64,000 nt of DNA from Flagellimonas profundi (GTDB lineage: Bacteria > Bacteroidota > Bacteroidia > Flavobacteriales > Flavobacteriaceae), in the NCBI RefSeq assembly GCF_017313275.1, contig NZ_JAFLNM010000001.1:1364001-1428000 (forward strand), given 5' to 3'. Made by a program: the position numbers and the translations under genes. Numbering within the stretch: the stretch's first letter is position 1; each line of letters starts with the position of its first letter. A model generated the notes under the pieces. It saw only the letters and a program-made list of their open reading frames with translations. It searched no databases and was not told the DNA's origin. Shown piece after piece: positions 10,191 through 18,825 of the stretch.

Positions 10191-11087
10191 ATGAAGAATC
10201 TAATGGCTTATATGCTTATCGTTTTGTTCCTCGGCTCCTGTGAAGACGTTGTGGATGTAGATTTGCCGGAAGTGGAGACCAGATTGGTTGTGGATGGGCT
10301 CTTGCGCGTGGATAAAAGTGAAGAGTTTGTGGATGTGAGGATTACCATGCGCGAAACCAGTGTTTTTTTCGATGAGAACCAACCCACACAAGTTGAAAGT
10401 GCCGTAATTGTTTATGGAGTGCTCAACGATAACGGACTGTTTGAAAGCCTAGCGTTCTCGAACCTTACCGAAGAATCGCCAGGGACAGGAGTTTATGTTC
10501 CGGACCCCGATTTTACAACAGACCAACGCATCAGGACCGCTGCAGCCGAACCTGACGTGACATTTATTTTGCAGGTCACCCATAAAGGAAAACAATATTT
10601 TGCCCAGACAAAATATGCCCCAACCGTTCCATTGGATAATTTGGAACAGGGAAACGATACGCTTTTTGATGAAGAGGAAACAGAAATCATCGTAACATTT
10701 ACCGATGATGGGGACAATGACAACTTTTACGTGTTCGATTTTATGAACAGTGAATTTCAAACTGTCGAAGATGAATTTTTTCAGGGACAACAATTTGAGT
10801 TTTCCTATTTCTATGATGAAAATTTAGAGGTAGGACAAGATATTACCGTGAGCATATTGGGGGCTACCGAAGACTTCTACAATTACATGGATTTAATATT
10901 GGAGCAAACAGAAAACAATGGCGGTGTTTTTCAAACGCCCGTTGCCACTGTTCGAGGTAATGTTTTTGATATAACAGGGCTCGACAATGTAACCGTTTTG
11001 GATAATGTGGAGCGCCCCAACGATTATGCACTGGGATATTTTGCAGTAGTTCAAGAGTTTTCCAGAACCTTGACCATTACTGAGTAG
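10191..11087 (+). CDS. DUF4249-type lipoprotein paired with the TonB receptor
   Basis: The 298-residue protein starts MKNLMAYMLIVLFLGSCED, a lipoprotein signal with lipobox LGSC; Cys17 would be lipidated. After the Cys comes VVDVDLPEVETRLVVDGLL, the usual opening of DUF4249 proteins, and the remainder is acidic and beta-rich. It begins 4 bases after the receptor stop, so the two are surely cotranscribed. By analogy with SusD the lipoprotein may sit on the cell surface and help present the ligand to the receptor, but that is inference. No terminator is seen; a weak hairpin lies between this gene and the convergent gntP. Confidence 0.88.
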   Translation: MKNLMAYMLIVLFLGSCEDVVDVDLPEVETRLVVDGLLRVDKSEEFVDVRITMRETSVFFDENQPTQVESAVIVYGVLNDNGLFESLAFSNLTEESPGTGVYVPDPDFTTDQRIRTAAAEPDVTFILQVTHKGKQYFAQTKYAPTVPLDNLEQGNDTLFDEEETEIIVTFTDDGDNDNFYVFDFMNSEFQTVEDEFFQGQQFEFSYFYDENLEVGQDITVSILGATEDFYNYMDLILEQTENNGGVFQTPVATVRGNVFDITGLDNVTVLDNVERPNDYALGYFAVVQEFSRTLTITE

Positions 11088-11156
11088 TTCTTTTAAGAAT
11101 AACCTTAATGGGTGAATTAAGATCTTGCTTAACACGGGCCATTCAATAATCGACCA

Positions 11157-12479
11157 TTACACAATTGCATAAAGCAATAGTACCATCAAAATACCAACGG
11201 TACCCTGAACCAATGTACCTAGCGTATGTCCTCGTAGAGCGGTTTTCACTTTCATATTGGAAAACTGTGAAACTACCCAAAAGTAACTGTCATTAATGTG
11301 GGAGACCGTCATGGCTCCTGCTCCAATGGCAAGAACAGCCAACGCTTTATCGGTAATGGAAACCAAGCCGAAGGTTTCCAGTAAAGGGGCAATTATGGCC
11401 GAAGTGGTGATAATGGCAACTGTTGATGATCCCTGAGCAGTTTTTAGTACAGCAGAAATCACAAAGGCGATCAAAAGCCCTCCAATACCAGTACTGGATT
11501 CCAAATTGATGATGGAGGCAATGTCCATGGTACGAAGAATGGCCCCAAAAGCTCCACCCGCACCTGTGATCAATACAATGGCCCCGGCTTGCTTAAAAGC
11601 TTCTGGAACCCATCCCTTTTTATCTTCAGCAGGAACTTTTCCACCCAAGGCAAAGGCAAAGAAAACACCGATTAACAATGCAATTATAGGGCTGCCCAGA
11701 AAATTAAAAATACTGAATGCCAAACCTTCACCCAAAGGGTGGGTCGGATAATCCACTACGGATTTCATCGCAATCAAAATTATGGGAACAAGTAAGGGCA
11801 GGAAAGCTTGAAATGGCTTTACAGAGGACAAAACCTCTTCCGTTTCTTCAACATCATCCTGGGCAGTTAAATCCTCTTGTAATGATTTTCCAATGAACCG
11901 TGCCCAAAAATATCCTGAAATGGAAACAGGGATGGCCACCACTAACCCAAAGATCAGTACCATTCCCAAATCAGCATCCAAGATGGCAGCTGCGGCCAAT
12001 GGTCCCGGTGTGGGCGGTACAAAAACGTGGGCAGAATATAATCCGGTAGCCAAGGCGATGGCAAAAACCAAGGCGGGAATACCCGTTTTTTTACTGATAG
12101 CTTTGTTCAAGGAAGAAAGTATGATGTAACCCGAGTCACAATATACTGGTATGGAAATGACAAATCCTGCCAAATTCAGTGCCAAAGGAGAACGTTTTAG
12201 GCCAATTACTTTTAAAATACTATTGGCGAGAACTTGCGTACTCCCTGTTTTTTCAAGATAAATACCGATAACTGTCCCGAAAGCAATTACCAATCCTATG
12301 CCCGATAGGGTATTTCCAAAACCTTCGGCCATGGTAGACATGATATCTTTTGGTGTTATCCCCAATAAAAAACCAGAAGCTATAGCAGCGATGGTGAGGG
12401 AGAAAATGGGGTGCATTTTAAATTTTACGGTAGCAACAATAATGAAGAGGACCACTACCCCCAGAACTAATATTTCCAT
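11157..12479 (-). CDS. GntP-family gluconate:H+ symporter
   Basis: A 440-residue, highly hydrophobic protein with about 12 membrane segments. Family segments include FGNTLSGIGLVIAFGTVIG, PVYCDSGYIIL and FVPPTPGPLAAAAIL, characteristic of the GntP family that imports gluconate or related sugar acids with protons. There is no gluconate kinase next to it. If gluconate is the substrate, the product would feed the 6-phosphogluconate dehydrogenase encoded at 58.9-60.3 kb, but no kinase is visible in the window, and related family members import other hydroxy acids such as glycerate. It is convergent with the DUF4249 gene and divergent from the small membrane protein gene at 12537. Confidence 0.92.
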   Translation of the reverse strand: MEILVLGVVVLFIIVATVKFKMHPIFSLTIAAIASGFLLGITPKDIMSTMAEGFGNTLSGIGLVIAFGTVIGIYLEKTGSTQVLANSILKVIGLKRSPLALNLAGFVISIPVYCDSGYIILSSLNKAISKKTGIPALVFAIALATGLYSAHVFVPPTPGPLAAAAILDADLGMVLIFGLVVAIPVSISGYFWARFIGKSLQEDLTAQDDVEETEEVLSSVKPFQAFLPLLVPIILIAMKSVVDYPTHPLGEGLAFSIFNFLGSPIIALLIGVFFAFALGGKVPAEDKKGWVPEAFKQAGAIVLITGAGGAFGAILRTMDIASIINLESSTGIGGLLIAFVISAVLKTAQGSSTVAIITTSAIIAPLLETFGLVSITDKALAVLAIGAGAMTVSHINDSYFWVVSQFSNMKVKTALRGHTLGTLVQGTVGILMVLLLYAIV

Positions 12480-12536
12480 GGTTGATTTTTAGTGCAATAT
12501 CCCCTAAATATAAGCTAATATTCCTACTTTGGTCCT

Positions 12537-12773
12537 ATGAAGCGAACTAACAAGGAACTTCTTGTAAAAGGAATAAAATCGTTTGGATACACGGTGCTAG
12601 CCATGTTTATGGGACCATTTTTAATCTACGAAGCATTTAAAAATGAAGGACACCCCTTTTATTGGCCTGTTTTGATCTTGGGCTTTATCTGTGCCATTTT
12701 AGCCATATATTTAGGGTTTAGGTCCGTTAGCATTGTCATGCAAGCCGTTTTTGGAAAAAAATCCAAAAACTAA
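12537..12773 (+). CDS. Small two-TM membrane protein, DUF6095 type
   Basis: A 78-residue protein with two membrane segments (about 15-32 and 42-60) and basic ends (MKRTNKELLVKG and GKKSKN). The sequence resembles the DUF6095 family of flavobacteria, as I remember it; function is unknown. It is read divergently from gntP and its last four bases overlap the convergent DUF4294 gene. Confidence 0.75.
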   Translation: MKRTNKELLVKGIKSFGYTVLAMFMGPFLIYEAFKNEGHPFYWPVLILGFICAILAIYLGFRSVSIVMQAVFGKKSKN

Positions 12774-13489
12774 TTGCCCGTACTTGGCGGTCGGTTGTTC
12801 CATTTGTTTGTAAGCTGGGCGTAATCATAATCCAGTACTGATTTTTGTCGCTCCAACCTACTTGCCGCAAAGGCACGTTGTAGAATATCCTCTATCAAAT
12901 AATCCTCGTGCACTTCTTCCGGAAGAAATTCTTCCTTTAAACTGATTTTGAAAAAACTTGCCGTAGTGTTGTACCAAAAGGCGCGCCATCCGTTCCGCAA
13001 ATCCTTGACCAGATCAAAGGCGGTCGTTCCTGTTTGACGATGAATTAATTTCACCAATATCTGTCCTTCGGTACGGGTCAGTTTTTTGAGCTCTTCAGAA
13101 AATTCACCTTCAATATACTTTTGAACCTTTCGGGTGTATCGTCTTTGGTGCCGACGTTTTTTGATATGTTGTAGACTATCGTTCAACTCTACCAATCGTT
13201 CAGCGGCCAATTTGGCATAGGGATACACTTTTAAAGTTTTTCTACGGAGAATGTAGTAACGCAATTTATCCTTTCGGTTGGCAAAATCGAGCTTGCCAAA
13301 AAGGTACACTTCATCCAATTCAATGGAGCTCATCAAAATAGAGTCGCCTTCGAACCGAACGTAATAATCCTCTATGGAATCATTGGCAATGGAATCCCTT
13401 TGGCTTACAATGGAATCCTTTTGCGGTTCCTGAGCAAACCCAAGGGCCGTACATGCCAGAAAAACAATAAGAAAACAGTTACGCAGCAT
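12770..13489 (-). CDS. DUF4294-family protein, exported
   Basis: The 239-residue protein has a signal peptide (MLRNCFLIVFLACTALGFAQ, cleavage after AQ likely) and then a basic, helical domain with LYLFGK-like and RYYILRRKTLKVYPYAKLA segments, followed by TRTEGQILVKLIHRQTGTT, typical of DUF4294. This family is found throughout Bacteroidota, and its function is not established. The gene lies divergently from the M42 peptidase and overlaps the end of the DUF6095 gene by four bases, convergently. Confidence 0.82.
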   Translation of the reverse strand: MLRNCFLIVFLACTALGFAQEPQKDSIVSQRDSIANDSIEDYYVRFEGDSILMSSIELDEVYLFGKLDFANRKDKLRYYILRRKTLKVYPYAKLAAERLVELNDSLQHIKKRRHQRRYTRKVQKYIEGEFSEELKKLTRTEGQILVKLIHRQTGTTAFDLVKDLRNGWRAFWYNTTASFFKISLKEEFLPEEVHEDYLIEDILQRAFAASRLERQKSVLDYDYAQLTNKWNNRPPSTGN

Positions 13490-13566
13490 AACATTTCTTC
13501 CTCAATAGTCTTGCCAAAAGTACGTATAAAGGTATGATTTGGTTATTAAATAAAAGTGAATATTCT

Positions 13567-13574
13567 TATGTTTG
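13567..13574 (+). promoter_or_regulatory. -7 element of the M42 peptidase promoter
   Basis: TATGTTTG matches TAnnTTTG and lies 17 bases before the ATG at 13592. The nearest upstream TTG (13539-13541) is 25 bases away, slightly outside the usual range. Confidence 0.4.
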
Positions 13575-13591
13575 TGTACTAAATCAGATTC

Positions 13592-14680
13592 ATGGCAAAA
13601 GAGAAAATCATCACGAAAAAATCCCTCGAGTTTTTAGAAAAATATTTGAACAACCCCTCTCCCACAGGTTATGAATGGGAAGGGCAAAAAATTTGGATGG
13701 ACTACGTGAAACCCTATGTGGACGAGTTTATAACGGACACGTATGGAACTGCCGTAGGAGTCATTAATCCAGATGCAAAATACAGGGTTGTGATCGAAGG
13801 GCATTCCGATGAAATTTCTTGGTACGTTAATTATATCACTGATGAAGGCTTACTTTACGTTATCCGAAACGGAGGAAGCGACCATCAAATAGCACCTTCC
13901 AAATGGGTGAACATTCATACCAAAAAGGGTATTGTAAAAGGTGTGTTCGGATGGCCGGCCATCCATACCAGGGACAAGTCCAAGGAGGAACCACCGAAAT
14001 TGGACAACATCTTTATAGATATAGGTGCCAAGGACAAGAAAGAAGTGGAAAAAATGGGCGTACACGTAGGTTGTGTGATTACCTACCCCGACCAATTCCA
14101 GATATTGAACAAGGACAAATTTGTTTGCAGGGCATTGGACAACAGAATGGGAGGCTACATGATCGCCGAGGTGGCCCGTTTGCTCAAAGAAAATAAAAAA
14201 GAACTTCCTTTTGGGTTGTACATTACCAATTCGGTACAGGAAGAAATAGGACTGCGGGGTGCCGAAATGATCACACAGACCATTAAACCCAATGTGGCTA
14301 TTGTAACGGATGTGTGCCACGACACCACTACCCCTATGATCAATAAAAAGACCGAGGGCGAGACCAAAATTGGAGATGGTCCCGTAATTTCCTATGCGCC
14401 TGCCGTACAGAACAAATTGCGCGAGCGTATTTTGGAAACCGCGGAGTCCCATAAAATTCCATTCCAGCGCAATGCATCGTCACGGTACACGGGAACGGAT
14501 ACCGATGCTTTTGCCTATAGCAACGGAGGTGTAGCTTCCGCTTTGATTTCGTTGCCTTTGCGCTATATGCACACCACGGTGGAAACAGTCCATAAAGATG
14601 ACGTAGAGAACGTTATCCGTTTGATTTACGAAACCTTATTGAACATTAAAGAAGGAGAAACCTTCAGTTATTTTGATTAA
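13592..14680 (+). CDS. M42-family metallo-aminopeptidase
   Basis: A 362-residue cytoplasmic peptidase of the M42 family (glutamyl aminopeptidase/endoglucanase-like), with no signal peptide. The expected metal ligands and catalytic acids appear in order: His and Asp in VIEGHSDEISW, Asp in CRALDNRMGG, the Glu pair in SVQEEIGLRGAE, Asp in TDVCHDTT, and the late His in YMHTTVETVHKDD. M42 enzymes form dodecameric particles that trim N-terminal residues from peptides. The C-terminal DDVENVIRLIYE is also typical. It is monocistronic and ends at a strong terminator. Confidence 0.93.
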   Translation: MAKEKIITKKSLEFLEKYLNNPSPTGYEWEGQKIWMDYVKPYVDEFITDTYGTAVGVINPDAKYRVVIEGHSDEISWYVNYITDEGLLYVIRNGGSDHQIAPSKWVNIHTKKGIVKGVFGWPAIHTRDKSKEEPPKLDNIFIDIGAKDKKEVEKMGVHVGCVITYPDQFQILNKDKFVCRALDNRMGGYMIAEVARLLKENKKELPFGLYITNSVQEEIGLRGAEMITQTIKPNVAIVTDVCHDTTTPMINKKTEGETKIGDGPVISYAPAVQNKLRERILETAESHKIPFQRNASSRYTGTDTDAFAYSNGGVASALISLPLRYMHTTVETVHKDDVENVIRLIYETLLNIKEGETFSYFD

Positions 14681-14718
14681 CTGAACAAGCATCATCCTTG
14701 ATCAGATTTAAAATTATG

Positions 14719-14752
14719 TCACCCTGAAACATCTTCAGGGTGACTTTTTTTT
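14719..14752 (+). terminator. Rho-independent terminator after the M42 peptidase
   Basis: An 11-base arm (14719-14729) pairs perfectly with 14734-14744 around a 4-base loop, followed by T8. Confidence 0.92.
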
Positions 14753-14765
14753 ATCTTTATGTAAT

Positions 14766-15314
14766 ATGGATGAGCGGGTTGACATTTTGGACGAACAAGG
14801 AAAACCAACAGGAGAGTCCTGTTTAAAATCGGAAGCGCACCGCAATGGTTTGCTTCATCCGACCATCCATGTTTGGCTCTACACTCCAGATGGCCGAGTT
14901 TTGATTCAACAACGGGGCGAAAACAAGGCCTCCCATCCCCTACTTTGGGATGTTTCGGTCGCTGGGCACGTTTCTGCAGGAGAGGAAGTTATTACCGCGG
15001 CCATTCGAGAAGTCGAGGAAGAAGTGGGCCTGACCATCTCGGAATCCGATTTGGAGCCCTTGGGCACTTATAAGGCCATTCACAAAATCTCAGAAAATTT
15101 TATTGATGCCGAACTGCATCACATTTTTTTGTGCAAGTTGCAGGTGCCCTTGAATCAACTTAAAAAACAGGAAAATGAGGTGGCGGATCTGGCCTTGGTT
15201 CCTTTATTTAAATTCGCTGAGGAAACTTGGGGCTTGGCCAGCATGGGCAAATATGTGCCACACGGACCTACGTATTACAAAACCATCATAAAAGAGATTA
15301 AAAACCGGACTTGA
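14766..15314 (+). CDS. Nudix hydrolase, IDI-like/YfcD type
   Basis: A 182-residue protein with an exact Nudix box (G-x5-E-x7-RE-x-EE-x-G) at residues 67-89, beginning GHVSAGEE and ending EEEVGL. The segment before it (HPTIHVWLY, QQR, HPLLWDVSVAGH) resembles the isopentenyl-diphosphate isomerase-like Nudix subgroup. It should bind divalent metal and cleave a nucleoside-diphosphate-linked substrate, but the substrate cannot be told from sequence. True IDI needs specific Cys and Glu residues that I do not see clearly. It overlaps hisS convergently by 17 bases. Confidence 0.85.
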   Translation: MDERVDILDEQGKPTGESCLKSEAHRNGLLHPTIHVWLYTPDGRVLIQQRGENKASHPLLWDVSVAGHVSAGEEVITAAIREVEEEVGLTISESDLEPLGTYKAIHKISENFIDAELHHIFLCKLQVPLNQLKKQENEVADLALVPLFKFAEETWGLASMGKYVPHGPTYYKTIIKEIKNRT

Positions 15315-16686
15315 CCTTTTCCACAAACACTTCGGTTGCATCCAAAGAATAGTCCTTCTGGTCGCCTGTCTTCATATTTTTGACCACAAATTTACCATTG
15401 GTCAACTCTTGGTCTCCCAAAAGAATCACGTAAGGCACTCCCCTTTTATCCGCATATTTGAACTGCTTCTGCACTTTGGTGTCCGTAGGGTACAGATCAG
15501 CCCTTAGACCTTGTTTACGCAGTCCAGACACCAGTTTTAAGGCCGCTGTCCCTTCTTTCTTTCCGAAATTGAGGCAAAGTACATCCAACGATGTATCCAA
15601 GCTGTCAGGGAACAGATTCAATTCTTCCAAAACCAAGTAAATACGGTCCAGTCCGAAGGATATGCCTACGCCGCTCACATCTTTGAGTCCAAAAATACCA
15701 GTAAGGTCATCGTAACGGCCTCCACCACCAATAGAACCCATTTTCACTCCTTCAGGAGCAGCGACTTCAAAAATGGCTCCGGTATAGTAGTTTAAGCCAC
15801 GGGCGAGCGTCACATCCAATTGAAGACTAGAAGATTGCAGACCAACCATATCAACGGTGGAGATAATCTCTTCCAATTCGGAGACACCCAACATTCCGAC
15901 CTCAGAGTCGGCAAGGATGGTTTTTAGCTTTCCCAATTGCTCGGAAGCGGTACCGGTCATTTCGAACAAAGGCTGCGCTTTGGCAATGGCTGCTTCGGAA
16001 ATACCTTTTTCCATCATTTCCGCTTTTACCTTCTCCTCTCCTATCTTGTCCAATTTGTCCAATGCCACGGTAAAGTCCACCAACAAATGTTTGGCCCCGA
16101 TCACTTCGGCAATACCCGATAATATTTTTCGGTTGTTGATTTTAATGGTTGCCCCGTTTAGTCCTAAATCAGCAAAAACAGCATCATATAGCTGTACGAA
16201 CTCCACTTCTTGAAGTAAGGAGTCCGCTCCCACCACATCGGCATCGCATTGGTAAAACTCACGAAAACGCCCCTTTTGTGGACGGTCCGCACGCCACACA
16301 GGCTGAATTTGATATCGCTTGAACGGAAAATCTATCTCGTTCTGGTGCATGACCACATAACGGGCAAAAGGAACGGTAAGATCGTAACGCAGGGCTTTTT
16401 CTGAAATCTTAGGAGTTAAAGAGGCTGAGTTCTTGGAACTATAGGTTACATCATCCACCTTGGAGATAAAGTCCCCTGAATTCAAGATTTTGAATATCAA
16501 ACGGTCACCTTCATCCCCATATTTGCCCATCAGGGTCTCCGAATTCTCAAAAGAAGGGGTCTCGATCGGTTGAAAACCGTAAGTTTCGAAATGCTTTTTT
16601 ATGGTTTGGATAATATAGTTGCGCCTGGCTACCTCTGCAGGTGAAAAATCGCGGGTTCCTTTGGGTATAGATGGTTTCTTTGCCAT
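15298..16686 (-). CDS. hisS: Histidyl-tRNA synthetase
   Basis: A 462-residue class II aminoacyl-tRNA synthetase that charges tRNA-His. It opens MAKKPSIPKGTRDFSPAE, the conserved GTRDF segment. Motif 2 is in KGRFREFYQCDADVVG, and the histidine-binding motif LARGLNYYTGAIFEV is present, with GGGRYDDL and motif 3 GVGISFGLDRI following. A C-terminal anticodon-binding domain covers roughly 365-460. It is somewhat longer than E. coli HisS (424), as usual for this phylum. It has its own promoter and is not in an operon with the DUF6495 gene upstream. Confidence 0.97.
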   Translation of the reverse strand: MAKKPSIPKGTRDFSPAEVARRNYIIQTIKKHFETYGFQPIETPSFENSETLMGKYGDEGDRLIFKILNSGDFISKVDDVTYSSKNSASLTPKISEKALRYDLTVPFARYVVMHQNEIDFPFKRYQIQPVWRADRPQKGRFREFYQCDADVVGADSLLQEVEFVQLYDAVFADLGLNGATIKINNRKILSGIAEVIGAKHLLVDFTVALDKLDKIGEEKVKAEMMEKGISEAAIAKAQPLFEMTGTASEQLGKLKTILADSEVGMLGVSELEEIISTVDMVGLQSSSLQLDVTLARGLNYYTGAIFEVAAPEGVKMGSIGGGGRYDDLTGIFGLKDVSGVGISFGLDRIYLVLEELNLFPDSLDTSLDVLCLNFGKKEGTAALKLVSGLRKQGLRADLYPTDTKVQKQFKYADKRGVPYVILLGDQELTNGKFVVKNMKTGDQKDYSLDATEVFVEKVKSGF

Positions 16687-16705
16687 GTGGTTTTAAATTC
16701 TCGTG

Positions 16706-16732
16706 CAAATATACGTTTTTGGTCGATGTCAA
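16706..16732 (-). promoter_or_regulatory. hisS promoter, TTG-N16-TATATTTG
   Basis: On the minus strand TATATTTG (16713-16706) is a perfect -7 element and TTG (16732-16730) lies 16 bases upstream, just short of the usual 17-23. The predicted leader is about 14 bases. Confidence 0.55.
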
Positions 16733-16742
16733 TAGGGTGAAG

Positions 16743-16790
16743 AGGTCAAGGGTCAAGGACCATAGGTCAAGGACCATAGGTCGAGGGTGA
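16743..16790. repeat. Short tandem repeat upstream of hisS
   Basis: A 14-base unit, GGTCAAGGACCATA, occurs twice in tandem (16751-16764 and 16765-16778), with degenerate copies on each side (AGGTCAAG at 16742 on, GGTCGAGGG at 16779 on). It lies between the hisS promoter and the end of the DUF6495 gene and has no coding frame. It looks like replication slippage. Confidence 0.7.
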
Positions 16791-16833
16791 AAGGTGAAAG
16801 GGTTTAGGGTTCTATGGTCGCTTAACTTTCACC

Positions 16834-16861
16834 GGATAATATTACTTATAAAATATTATCC
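16834..16861. repeat. AT-rich perfect inverted repeat after the DUF6495 gene
   Basis: GGATAATATT (16834-16843) and AATATTATCC (16852-16861) form a perfect 10-bp stem with an 8-base loop directly next to the stop of the minus-strand DUF6495 gene. No T tract follows, so it may be a 3'-end stabilising hairpin rather than an intrinsic terminator. Confidence 0.65.
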
Positions 16862-16862
16862 A

Positions 16863-17336
16863 TCAATGTTCCATGATCTGCTCAAACCATTGGTACAGCT
16901 CCCCTTTTGTGATTACAGCACCCTGTTTGATCAACTCAAACTTATCCACGTTCTTGTCTTCACTATAGGCCTTGGAAGCGGACAGATATTCTACAAAATC
17001 GGATTGGTAATTACGCTTGAACCAACCGAAGCCCACCTCGGTCCTTAAATCAATTTCAGGATTCAAAATCTTTACCGACAATAATTTCATTTCCTTTTCT
17101 GTCAAATGAAATAGGTTCATGTGCCGCTCGGATACATTTTCCAAATATTCCACTTTGCTCAACACACCTTCCCAGATTAAATCACTAAAAACATCTATCT
17201 CCTCCTCGGCAACTTCAGGCTTTTCTTTTTTTAGGGTATCCCATTCTTCTGCCGTGATGGATTGGGTCGCCAAAAAGTTGATAAATTCAGGATGGAGCTC
17301 CTCTAATTGCTCCTTTGTCAATCGTCTGTACTTCAT
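16863..17336 (-). CDS. DUF6495-type conserved flavobacterial protein
   Basis: A 157-residue, soluble, Glu- and Lys-rich protein starting MKYRRLTKEQLEELHPEF, a pattern I recognise from the DUF6495 family of flavobacteria. No signal peptide, membrane segment or catalytic motif is seen; much of it is predicted helical by composition (EEWDTLKKEKPEVAEEEIDV). Function unknown. It is transcribed toward hisS but is separated from it by about 175 bases containing repeats and the hisS promoter. Confidence 0.78.
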   Translation of the reverse strand: MKYRRLTKEQLEELHPEFINFLATQSITAEEWDTLKKEKPEVAEEEIDVFSDLIWEGVLSKVEYLENVSERHMNLFHLTEKEMKLLSVKILNPEIDLRTEVGFGWFKRNYQSDFVEYLSASKAYSEDKNVDKFELIKQGAVITKGELYQWFEQIMEH

Positions 17337-17520
17337 GCTGCAAAAATATAAAAGGCTAGGGAGAACAGCCTTGTTTTTACATTAAGAAAACCATGAAATA
17401 CCTGATTTTACGGCATTTCCTTTAAGTTTAGATTAACATCCTTATTGGCTTTGATTTTTGGCAAGCCCTTTTATTTATTGTAGTTTCGGAAACTAACATT
17501 ATTAATAAAATACGTAGAGA

Positions 17521-17985
17521 ATGAGATTTTTAAAATCATTTAAAACTTTAGTGGTTTGTATAGCAGCCATTGGTGCATGTGGTTTTTCGCATGTGAACGC
17601 GCAAGAGCAGGTGGAGGTTAGCGATGCCGAACTGAATAAAATAGCTTCTGCTTTTCAAGATATTCAAAAAGTAAATATGGAAGCCCAGCAACAGGTAATG
17701 CAAACTGTTAAGGAGAGTGGGTTTGACCCCAACCGATTCAACGAAATGTACCAAGCCTCGGCTTCTCCCGAAAAAACAGTTGATGCCAGTGATGAGGAAA
17801 AAGAACGTTTTGGCATGCTAATGAACAAGATTCAACAAATGCAGGTTGGTTTCACCCAACAGATCGAAGAAATAATTGGAAACGAAGGCTTGACCATGGA
17901 ACGCTACCAAAAAATAGCTATGGCCTTGCAAACAGATGCCGACCTCCAAGGTAGATTACGAACCGCTTTGGAACAGCAACAATAA
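17521..17985 (+). CDS. DUF4168-family exported protein
   Basis: A 154-residue protein with a signal peptide (MRFLKSFKTLVV... ending near HVNAQ) and a mature helical domain rich in Gln, Glu and Met. The pair LNKIASAFQDIQKVN and MTMERYQKIAMALQTD-like C-terminal segment (GLTMERYQKIAMALQ) matches DUF4168, a small periplasmic helical family of unknown function. It is monocistronic, with an intrinsic terminator shared with the convergent rplI operon. A near-match -7 element (TAGTTTCG) lies about 40 bases before the start. Confidence 0.83.
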   Translation: MRFLKSFKTLVVCIAAIGACGFSHVNAQEQVEVSDAELNKIASAFQDIQKVNMEAQQQVMQTVKESGFDPNRFNEMYQASASPEKTVDASDEEKERFGMLMNKIQQMQVGFTQQIEEIIGNEGLTMERYQKIAMALQTDADLQGRLRTALEQQQ

Positions 17986-18007
17986 GGCAAGTGAAAAACT
18001 TTGCATA

Positions 18008-18039
18008 AAAAAAGCCCTCCAATTTTGGAGGGCTTTTTT
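18008..18039. terminator. Bidirectional terminator between DUF4168 and rplI
   Basis: A 15-base A-run-plus-GC arm (18008-18022) pairs perfectly with 18025-18039, giving T runs on both strands. It serves both convergent transcripts. Confidence 0.93.
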
Positions 18040-18058
18040 ATATCATAGGATGTAAAGC

Positions 18059-18511
18059 TTATTTTGCCTCAGCTACCACTTCAAAAGGGAATTCTACAAT
18101 AACTTCCCTATGTAATCTGATAATAGCTTCGTAAGGACCAACTCTTTTGACGGCTCCACCTTTAATGTTGATGAATTTTCTATCAATTTGGTGTCCTTCT
18201 TTGTCCAAGGCAGCAGCAAGGTCGATGTTTGTTACAGATCCGAACAGTTTGTCGCCTGCACCAACCTTTGCAGCAATTTTAATTTCCAATTGCTTTAATG
18301 CATCGGCAATCTTAGTAGCCTCATCAATAACTTTTTTCTCCTTGTGAGCTCTTTGCTTAAGGTTCTCCGCCAAAACTTTTTTGGCAGAAGGAGTAGCCAA
18401 ATCGGCCAACCCTTGAGGGATAAGGAAGTTTCTTCCGTAACCGTTCTTTACGGTGACGATATCATCCTTAAATCCCAAATCCTGTACATCTTCTTTTAGA
18501 ATAAGTTCCAT
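18059..18511 (-). CDS. rplI: 50S ribosomal protein L9
   Basis: A 150-residue protein, the normal L9 length. The N-terminal domain is clear (MELILKEDVQDLGFKDDIV, then GYGRNFLIPQGLA), followed by the long Lys/Ala-rich connecting helix and a C-terminal domain containing KLFGSVTN. L9 binds 23S rRNA near the L1 stalk base. It is the last gene of the rpsF-rpsR-rplI operon, 13 bases after rpsR. Confidence 0.97.
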   Translation of the reverse strand: MELILKEDVQDLGFKDDIVTVKNGYGRNFLIPQGLADLATPSAKKVLAENLKQRAHKEKKVIDEATKIADALKQLEIKIAAKVGAGDKLFGSVTNIDLAAALDKEGHQIDRKFINIKGGAVKRVGPYEAIIRLHREVIVEFPFEVVAEAK

Positions 18512-18524
18512 TCTCTGGTGTTTT

Positions 18525-18821
18525 TTATTTCAACATATCGCCAACATACGGCATTAACGCTAGGTGACGGGCACGTTTTACGGCCTGCGCCACTTTTCTT
18601 TGGTATTTCAAGGAAGTACCTGTAAGTCTTCTTGGTAGCAATTTACCTTGCTCGTTTACCAACTTCATCAAGAAATCCGGGTCTTTGTAATCAATGTACT
18701 TGATTCCTGATTTCTTGAACCTACAATACTTCTTTTGCTTGCTGGTTTCAATGTTAAGCGGGGTCAAGTATCTGATTTCCCCGTCTTTTTTCGATTTTGC
18801 TTGTTGCTCAATAGATGCCAT
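18525..18821 (-). CDS. rpsR: 30S ribosomal protein S18
   Basis: A 98-residue protein with the S18 core: [32 protein letters not shown] and [13 protein letters not shown]18 pairs with S6 on the platform of the small subunit. It is the middle gene of the operon, 4 bases after rpsF. The two Cys zinc pair found in some S18s is not present; only one Cys is seen. Confidence 0.97.
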   Translation of the reverse strand: MASIEQQAKSKKDGEIRYLTPLNIETSKQKKYCRFKKSGIKYIDYKDPDFLMKLVNEQGKLLPRRLTGTSLKYQRKVAQAVKRARHLALMPYVGDMLK

Positions 18822-18825
18822 ACCC

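Noticed and set aside
7787..11087. Polysaccharide utilisation (SusC/SusD) locus
   Set aside because: The receptor partner is a DUF4249 protein, not SusD, and there are no glycoside hydrolases adjacent.
13850..14452. 200-codon frame antisense to the M42 peptidase
   Set aside because: Opposite a strong gene with intact catalytic motifs; no recognisable protein and no promoter.
16743..16790. CRISPR-like array
   Set aside because: Units are 14 bases, directly tandem, without spacers and without cas genes nearby.
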